Shown piece by piece: positions 33,401 through 42,400 of a stretch of 64,000 bases of DNA (positions within the stretch are counted from its first letter, which is position 1; the number at the start of each line of letters is the position of its first letter). Where the stretch lies: positions 4,546,001-4,610,000 of the forward strand of contig OX345636.1 of the NCBI GenBank assembly GCA_947044365.1. The letters run 5' to 3'. A model generated the notes under the pieces. It made no database searches and was not told where the DNA came from. It saw only the letters and a list, made by a program, of their open reading frames with translations. Origin of the DNA: Petrosia ficiformis (taxonomy: Eukaryota; Porifera; Demospongiae; Haplosclerida; Petrosiidae). The translations under genes and the position numbers were made by a program.

Positions 33401-36400
33401 TGTATATACATGTACATGTACATGTACACTGTATACTGTATGTATATATACATGTATATGTATATTGTAGTGTACACTACTATAACACATGTATACAATG
33501 CATATACCATAAAGTTAAGATCTGCATCACAGCTAATGTTCTTCTCATAGTATGGACATCTTTCATTTTCTTGTTCCTTCTCCCTCTTGTTTGTACTGGT
33601 AATGGAGTAACAAGAGACTCTTCGCTGGACGCTTGATGAAGAGATAATAATTCATCATCTTCTTTTTGAGACCATTGTATGTCATATTCAATTCCTACAT
33701 CACTAAATGATTGAGTGTGATGAGTGATAGCGGGTTCAGACTGTGTCACTACAGCCAGTTCAGATTGTAGTTGTGTTATGTATTCTTCCATTGACCTTAC
33801 TTGTGACGCTAATCGACGTACAATTAGATCCTACATGTATATATAATGAATGAATAATATAATAAATATAAATAAATGTTCATGTACATGAAAATTCATG
33901 TTCCTAGCATGCTGGCAATAGGCGTAAAAAACAAGCACAACAAACAATCAAGCAGCCACAATGGCTTATAAAAATCTTTAAACACAGCCACAAAGGGCTT
34001 AGAAAATATTAGAGCAGCCACTACGGCTTAGGAAAATAATAATCAGCTTAGAAAATAAGCAGCCACAATGGCTTAGAAAATAAGAAGCCTTCATATAACT
34101 TCTTTAAAGCCCAGACAGAAGCCCAGAGTTTTTGATAGTACACCACCATTTTACAATGACCACACCTACTTTAACGTGATCAATTGTCTGCAGTAAAATG
34201 GCGAGGCAAACAACATTGTTTGGTGATGTGATACATGTACATGTACCTCAGCAGAGAAAGTGCCTCAAATCTGATTCCACAAGCACAAGAAAGGCTAAGA
34301 AGTACATGTATTCAGAGCACTTGGCACCTAGGACTCAACTCAACTCTCACGATGGAGTTGCAGGTTTGCCAGAGACCTGGTTAGAGTACAAAGCGGATGA
34401 TGGTATGTACTATAAACTTTGTAGGAAATGGCCTAAATTACCAAGAAGTGGTGCTCCTATCTGGCCTTATGTTCTTATTAGATTGGAGTCAGTTACTAGG
34501 CATTACGAATCTAAAATGCACAAAGCAGCAATAAAGCAAGAGCTTGAATACCAACAAGCATCAATTGATGGTGGTATTGCTAAATCATTTGAGCATCAGT
34601 GGGAAGCTGAAGAATCAGCTATAAAGGCAGTATTATACTTTTTTGGTATGGAAGAAATACTGTACCTCATACTACAAAATATGAGCCTATGATGAAATTG
34701 TTGTCTTTGCTTGGTCTTCCACACCTTCGAAGTGCTCAAAAAAGGAGGAAATGCCTACTATACAACATGTTGCTATAGATAAAGTTAATTTCAATCCCTG
34801 CCAGGTATTCATTCAATTCTTATCGTTGAGAGATGTCAACGAATCATTGGTAAAGTTGTCCTTTTTTTTGTTAGTCCTGATATCCTAGATGTTGCTGGCT
34901 CTTTACAACTGTGTGCAGGCCAAGAGGGAGGATGTGTAACCGTATGTCCATGCAATTTGCTAGATCTTTCAGTAATTCTTCTGGTTGATGTTACTATGTC
35001 CCTCACTTGCAGGAACATTTATCAATACATATAGGAATGACATCAATTTATATATTAATGGAGATACATGTATCTTATCTTCTCGAGAGGGAACTACACA
35101 AGGAGATTCCTTTGCTATGGCTATGTACATCTTTGGCAATATCCTGCTCATTCATGAGCTCTCTACTCCTATAATTTATAATAGACAGATTTGGTATGCA
35201 GATGATGCATCAGCTGCTGGCAGTTTATCTGATCTGTTGCTGATCATTTGTTAGTTAAATTATTTTTGTGATACGGAAACACCAACGATTGTTGCTCTTT
35301 ACGAAACTGAATGCATGGAAATTATGGGTGTAACATTCTCGCTGGTTTTCCTTCACGTAATCTCATAATTTCCAGAAAACTTGCTATCTTTTTCACGTGG
35401 ATTAGTGAAGGAGACTTCACCAGCTAGAAATCATTTTGGCCATTTTAACACAGTTCTTTTGTCATGACAACCCAGGTAGAAGACCATCAAAGCACAAATT
35501 AATTTTTTTAATTGATTTTTACGCTGGAATTACAAATATAGGCAACACTACTATTACATGTGTATGTACATGATATTTTAATTACATTTAGATCTACATG
35601 TACATGTACAATGTATGTGTATACATGTACATGTATGTACAGTACATACATGTATCAGATAGGGATGGGCGATTAACCGATTTTGGCGATTTTTAGCGAT
35701 ATTCAATCAGCACGATAACAGAATGGACTAAAAATGTGCGCACGCGATTATCGTTAGCAAGCGGTTAATACTAATAATTATTAATGATTATTAATTATCA
35801 CGCTCACGTGCTCATGTGGCTTTAGTTTTAAAATGGCTGAAACAGTTCATGGACAGCTCGTTGTCAAAAAGAAAAATACAAAAAGTATTGTTTGGGAAAG
35901 ATTTGCTCTTTCAGCTACCGAAGATGGAAAAGTGTTGGAGAACGAGCAGGATAGGCCTATTTGCAGGTTATGTGGCAGGGGCGTGCAAGCTAAGGGAAGC
36001 AACACTACTAATTTGTATCAACACTTACGTGAACATCACCCATTGATCTATGCTGAAACAGCACCTAAGCTAGCAAGCAAAAAAGGTGAATCAAGTAATA
36101 GTACGAGCCAAATGACACTAGTTGACACTATAGCTAAATCAGCTAAGTATGGATCACATAGTACACAAGCTAAGGAATTGAATAGAGCAGTCACTTACTA
36201 TATTGCTAAAGATGCTGTACCGATTTCAACAGTTGATAAACCTGGTTTCAGATTGATGGTTTCAAAACTAAATCCTAGGTATGAACTTCCTAGCAGAAAG
36301 CACTTTTCAGATTATGAGATTCCTCAATTATACTCGCATGTTAGAGACAATGTAGTTGTACCAACACTTCAACAGGCAAAATTTTTTGCTGGTACAACTG

Positions 36401-39400
36401 ATATGTGGACAAGTGGTACATGTGATCCATACATAACATTTACTATTCACTTTATTGACAGTTATTGGGAACTACGATCATTTTGCTTAGATACTATCCC
36501 TCTATATGAGGATCATACGGGTCAGAACATAGCAGATGCTACAACCGATATATTAGACAACTGGAAACTTACCAAGGAAAACTTGGTTGCAATGACTACT
36601 GACAGTGGAGCAAATATTGTTGCGGCATTTAGGATAGTTGAAATTCTCCGCATTAGCTGTTTTGGTCACAATTTAGATCTAGCCATTAAAAAAGGTCTAA
36701 ACATTAACCAAGTACAACGTGCATTGTCAAGGTGTCATTCTTTAGTGGAGACGTTTCACCGTAGTTGGAAGAAAACTCGTGATTTAAGGCATAAGCAAGA
36801 CCAACTCGACCTTCCACAGCATAAGATCATGGGTGATGGTGCTACACGTTGGGGATCAACTTATGAGATGGTTTCACGCATAAATGAACAGCAACAGGCT
36901 ATAAGTGCTGTGTTGGCAGAGGACAGGAAGTACTAGTGTAAAATGCCAACAGATGCTGAATTCGCTGTTCTAGAAACACTGACTGATGTTCTCAAGCCCC
37001 TATCTTATTTAACAGATGCTCTTGCTTGTGAAAAGCAAGTAACAGCATCTGCAATTTTTCCTGTTTTGAAACACGTGAAAAGTATTTTTTGTAACAGTAT
37101 TACATTTAAGATTTATATATGTCAATAATCGTCATAATCGCAATATTTGTAAATGACAATAATCGTCTGCTAGATTTTGAAAATCGCCCATCCCTAGTAT
37201 CAGATAAGAGATATACATGTATGAGATATACATGTATGCACATCATGTTTACTTTATGGATGCAACGCGTCTGTATTGTATTCAAACGCAGACGTCGACT
37301 ACACGCACACGCATACACGCACGTACATCTGCGTACGTGTGTACATGTACGTGTACCAAGAACGTTAAACATTTTTATTCACAAGTGCATGAGTGGCTAG
37401 GCATGGTCTGGTTTGGTCAGGTGTTGAAGTTAAATTCTACTGTTTGCTTCTGTTGCTGTAAAGTTACAACGACACAGTTTGAGATGCTTCCGAAAGAAGA
37501 AACAATGTAAATAATTGAAGCCACGCCCAAAACATCCTCTCAAGCTTCATATCTGGGGTGGGATATCAAGTCGTGGTGCAACTCCTCTTGTCATTTTTAA
37601 AGGAATACTTGTTGCAACCAAGCTACTAAAAATTTATGAAAACTCTTTACTTCCTTTTATTAAAAAAGCATATCCACACCAACATATGTTAATGCAAGAC
37701 AATGACACGAAGCATACTAGCATTACTAGCAGGGTTGCTAAATTATCTGCAAACAAATGGTATTACTTGGTGGAAAACTCCACCAGAAAGTCCGGATCTA
37801 AATCCTATAGAAAATGTGCAGGGATCTTTAAGGACATTCTTATGAGATCGGCATAGACCACATACTGAAGCGACCCTAATTGAAGGTATCAAGCTACATG
37901 TACGTATATTGGAAAACCTTGACTCTAGATGTATGCCAGCGATACATCAAACACATTCAAAAAGTGATACCCAAAGTCATCGAGGAGAATGGTGGTCCTA
38001 GTGGGTATTATGTATTAATAATAATTTTTAGATTGTTTATTTTAAATGAATAATTCATTTAAGGATGTGTATCATCAAAATTTTCTGTCCCAATTATCCT
38101 ATAAAGTTTATCACGATAATCGCAATACTTTAAAGCTTTGTGTTCCTCCATGTAGCAAATCCACAAATGATAAAGGAGATTAGTCATGTTGCCACTGTAA
38201 GGCAAATGCCCCTTACACAAATGACAAATTACCTCTTCGCTGTTACCTTCATATTGACATATATATATACTATATATGTCAAGTGTACATGTACATGTAG
38301 TGAGATTGCCACAGTTTCAATGTATAGTATATTACATATACATGTACAGTGTATGTTTTTGTCTTTGTGATATGTACATTTGTAAATACAAAGAATCATG
38401 TACACAATGTACATGTACATGTATGTACATGTACATGTACTGTACATGTACATAATTATACTCTGTACTATTAAGTACATGTAGGAATGGAAGATGTATA
38501 AATGTACAGGAATGTTTTAGTCAACACAAAACATAAACTTCTGGAGAGACTAACATAATTTCCTTCATAATTATATTTTTATACGAATTTTTATATGTAC
38601 ATTGTATGTGTACATGTATGTACATCATGCATGTACATGTACATGTACAAGTGTGTGTGTTTGTACAAAACAAACCATAAACATTTAATAGTTACATGTA
38701 CAAAATGTAAATACATGTGTATAACTCACTTTCTGTTGTGCTTTTTGTGTTTTATCCATCACTTCACCTACTTTCTCTCTCACTTCATTCTCACTATATA
38801 ACAATACATGTACACATGTACATGACTAGCCAGTATTTAAACACACACTAAAGCATACTAACACAGAGAGACACAGACATGTAGACACACAAGAGTCGAA
38901 AGTCGAAAACACACACAAATACATACACACACACACACACACAAACAAAACAACCCTCCAACCTACACAGAGAGAATGAAGTCATACATGTACACAATGT
39001 ACATGTACATGTAGGTTACTGAGACAGTATTAATACTCATATCTGTGTTGGTAAAGGGTTGTTTTGTGTGTGTGTATGTACTGTACATGTACATGTATGT
39101 CCAGATAAAGAGGCTGGACATTATTTAGAGCACTGTTAATAATGAGTTGCCTACAGTAGGAGACTTGTTTTACAAAAAGCAAAGCTTGCTGGTCATCAAT
39201 TTCTTTTATTGAACCAACAATTAAAAATTAAAGACATAATCGTGACGACATTAACAATGCTACCATGACAAACAAGTACATGTAACCATGACAACCTACC
39301 TCATTGTGTCTAGGTCACCAAATTGCATATCAAATCGCTTCCTAGAGATAATTGAAACATTCATGTAATACATGTAAAAATCAACAAAATGTATTGTTAC

Positions 39401-42400
39401 CAGACATGTAGCGAAGAACATAAGTAAGCTACAGTATGCTAAAAAGGCTCTCCACTGCAGCAGTTCTAAAACTGGTTAAACAACACAAGTATAAGCACAA
39501 GCAGTTCATCCAGAAATATGCTTAACACTAAGAAAAACCTTAGAGCATAAGCACTTTTGTGCTCGCCACATGTCTGACTGTTACATACACATATAGTCTT
39601 ATACATGTACATGGTCCTCTAAACTTCTCTCTATAAAGTAACCCTTTACTATCTAGAAAGATGTACAATATAACACTACATGTACATGTACTACACTGTA
39701 CAAAAACAAACCACAATAATTATGCACTCTAATCGCTTTATAATACATAGGTCTTTTTTTACATGTAGTTACTATTGAACATGTACATGCAAGTATATAT
39801 GTATAATGTATAATCATATACACCTACATGTACATGTACAAGTACATACATGTGTTTATACTGTATGTTTATGTACATTGTACACATACATGTACATATT
39901 GTACATGTAAATGTACATGTACAAGTACAGTACATCAAGTACATGTACATGTATATAATTATCAATTGTACTAGTGTTGACTTAGTGTGACAATAATGAC
40001 CACTTCAGCTATAATTAGTAAGTTTATAGAAGTTTCATATACATGTACACATGTTTGTACATGTACATGTACATACTCATTGTACCAGTACATACAGTAC
40101 ATGTATCAATTCTATTAGTGTTGTTTTAGCATGGCAATCAATGAGCACTTTATAGTTTCTCAGAATCAGTTTAGATAATCACAAGTACATGTATATATAT
40201 ACATACATGTACATTGTATGTATAAGGTATTGTATATTCATATACACATATGTACATGTATAATTATATAATTATTAATTATATTACAATAATGCCTAAT
40301 TAATTACAATGTATATTACAATAATGACTACTTTAGCTTGAATAATTAGTTTCTTAGAATTAGTTTAGATATACATATTTTATCCATACAAGCACATGTA
40401 CACCCACTAACTAAAAAGTATCCATCTTTTTGCACTTTCATTTAGTTAGTTGTCATTTTATTTAATTAACATGACATTCTGTGTTTATGTTTTGTGTATA
40501 TCAAATGAAATCACATACACATGTACATGTACATGTACATGTGTGTGTTGTATATATCCAGTGCCAAATGAAAGTTATTACATGTACATGTACATGTACA
40601 TTAGTGGTGCTATAATCAAACACACTTCCTGTTGTATAAATTGGGCCAAGTACATGTACATGTACATGTACATTGGTAGTCTGAGTAGCATTTAAATGTA
40701 TACTTAGGTGTACATGTACATGTTACTAACATGTACTAGCTTACATGTTAATGGGGCTAAGTACATGTACATGTACACTGGTAGTCTGAGTAGCATTTAA
40801 ATGTATACTTAGGTGTACATGTACATGTTACTAACATGTACTTACATGTTAATGGGGCTAAGTACATGTACATTGGTACTTGTACTTACTTATAAGTGTA
40901 GTTAGTGCACATGTATTTACTGTACATGTAAATGGGCCCAAGTACAATTACAAATGATAGAAATTGTCGTTTTAATTATACATGTACATGTACAACATGT
41001 AAATACAATCACATGTGAATATGTATTAGGGCTGCAACAGTTAGTAGTATTTGGCATTCAAAATATTTGGTTAAAAATGTTGTGTCTAGAGAAATACATG
41101 TATCAAATACTAACTACATGTACATGTACTTGGCTTGGCCCAATATATTATAATACATGTGTACATTTACATGTATTACTTATCATTAAGTTTCACTCTG
41201 TTTGGATATTCTTTTGTTATTTTGGTATCTTAATTGATATCTCTTAATTGTTTACACATGTGCAGAAATGGAACATGTGAAATTGTAATTACAATAAAAT
41301 GGCCACAGAGAATAGTTTTGCTCCATGTTACCAGCTTTCTACAAAAGTATAGAATACTAGTAACATGGAGCAAGAGTACTGATTGGATGGTTTAAAAAAA
41401 ACTTTGGCTACTGTTCATCTATAGTAACTGCTTACAGCACAATATGAGTTAACCAATCCTCATAATATTTACCTCAGTTCATCTAAGACAATACTCTGTT
41501 TCTTTACTGAAGAAGGACTATCTGGAGGTGGACCAGTTAATTCAGTTAATTTAGATTGTAAATTATCTAATATAGAGTTCAGTTGATGATGTTGCTGTTC
41601 AGTAGATCCCTGCATGGATATAAATACATGTACATGTATAAGAGAAAGGATCCGTGTTCTGCCCACACTGGTCAGCAATAACCACCACTCAGTATAAATT
41701 AACCATCACTCAACATGAATTAACCACCACTTAGATGAATTAACCACCTCTCCTAGGCATAATACATGTACATGTATATAGGGTACTGAGACAGAATTAA
41801 GTACATATATGTACGTACATGTATAAACAGAACTAAATGCATTGTAGCAATCTAACCATCACTCTAAATATCCTGAGTAGAACACTGATACATGTACATG
41901 TACAATGTACAATGTACAAGTACAAGCCATTTTGGGTGCTCATTCTAAATATCCTGGGCAGAAGAACACTGGATATAATTACATACATGTATTATATAAA
42001 TTCTGTTCACATTCACAATCACATGGAAATTAGGATGTGATAACTTTACATACATGTATGCGTGTACATGTACATGTATATGCAGTGATTTCTCCAGGAT
42101 AAATACATGTACATTAAGTAAGGAGAAAGAGTTCATCAGTGGTACACTATGTTTAATTAATGTTGTAAAACAGCTTAAGTTTTACATTAAATGGTGGGAG
42201 ACCACCTGTTACCACCCTTTGGAGGAAACACTCATACACATGCACAATGTACATGTACATGTATGTACACATGTACATGAACTATAGTGTATAGTTTAAT
42301 GTTAATACAAATGTACATGTACAGCATTATACTGTAACTCTACAATGAACCAATTGTTCAAATTGGACATGTACATAAAAAAGTAACAGGAAGGATAATT

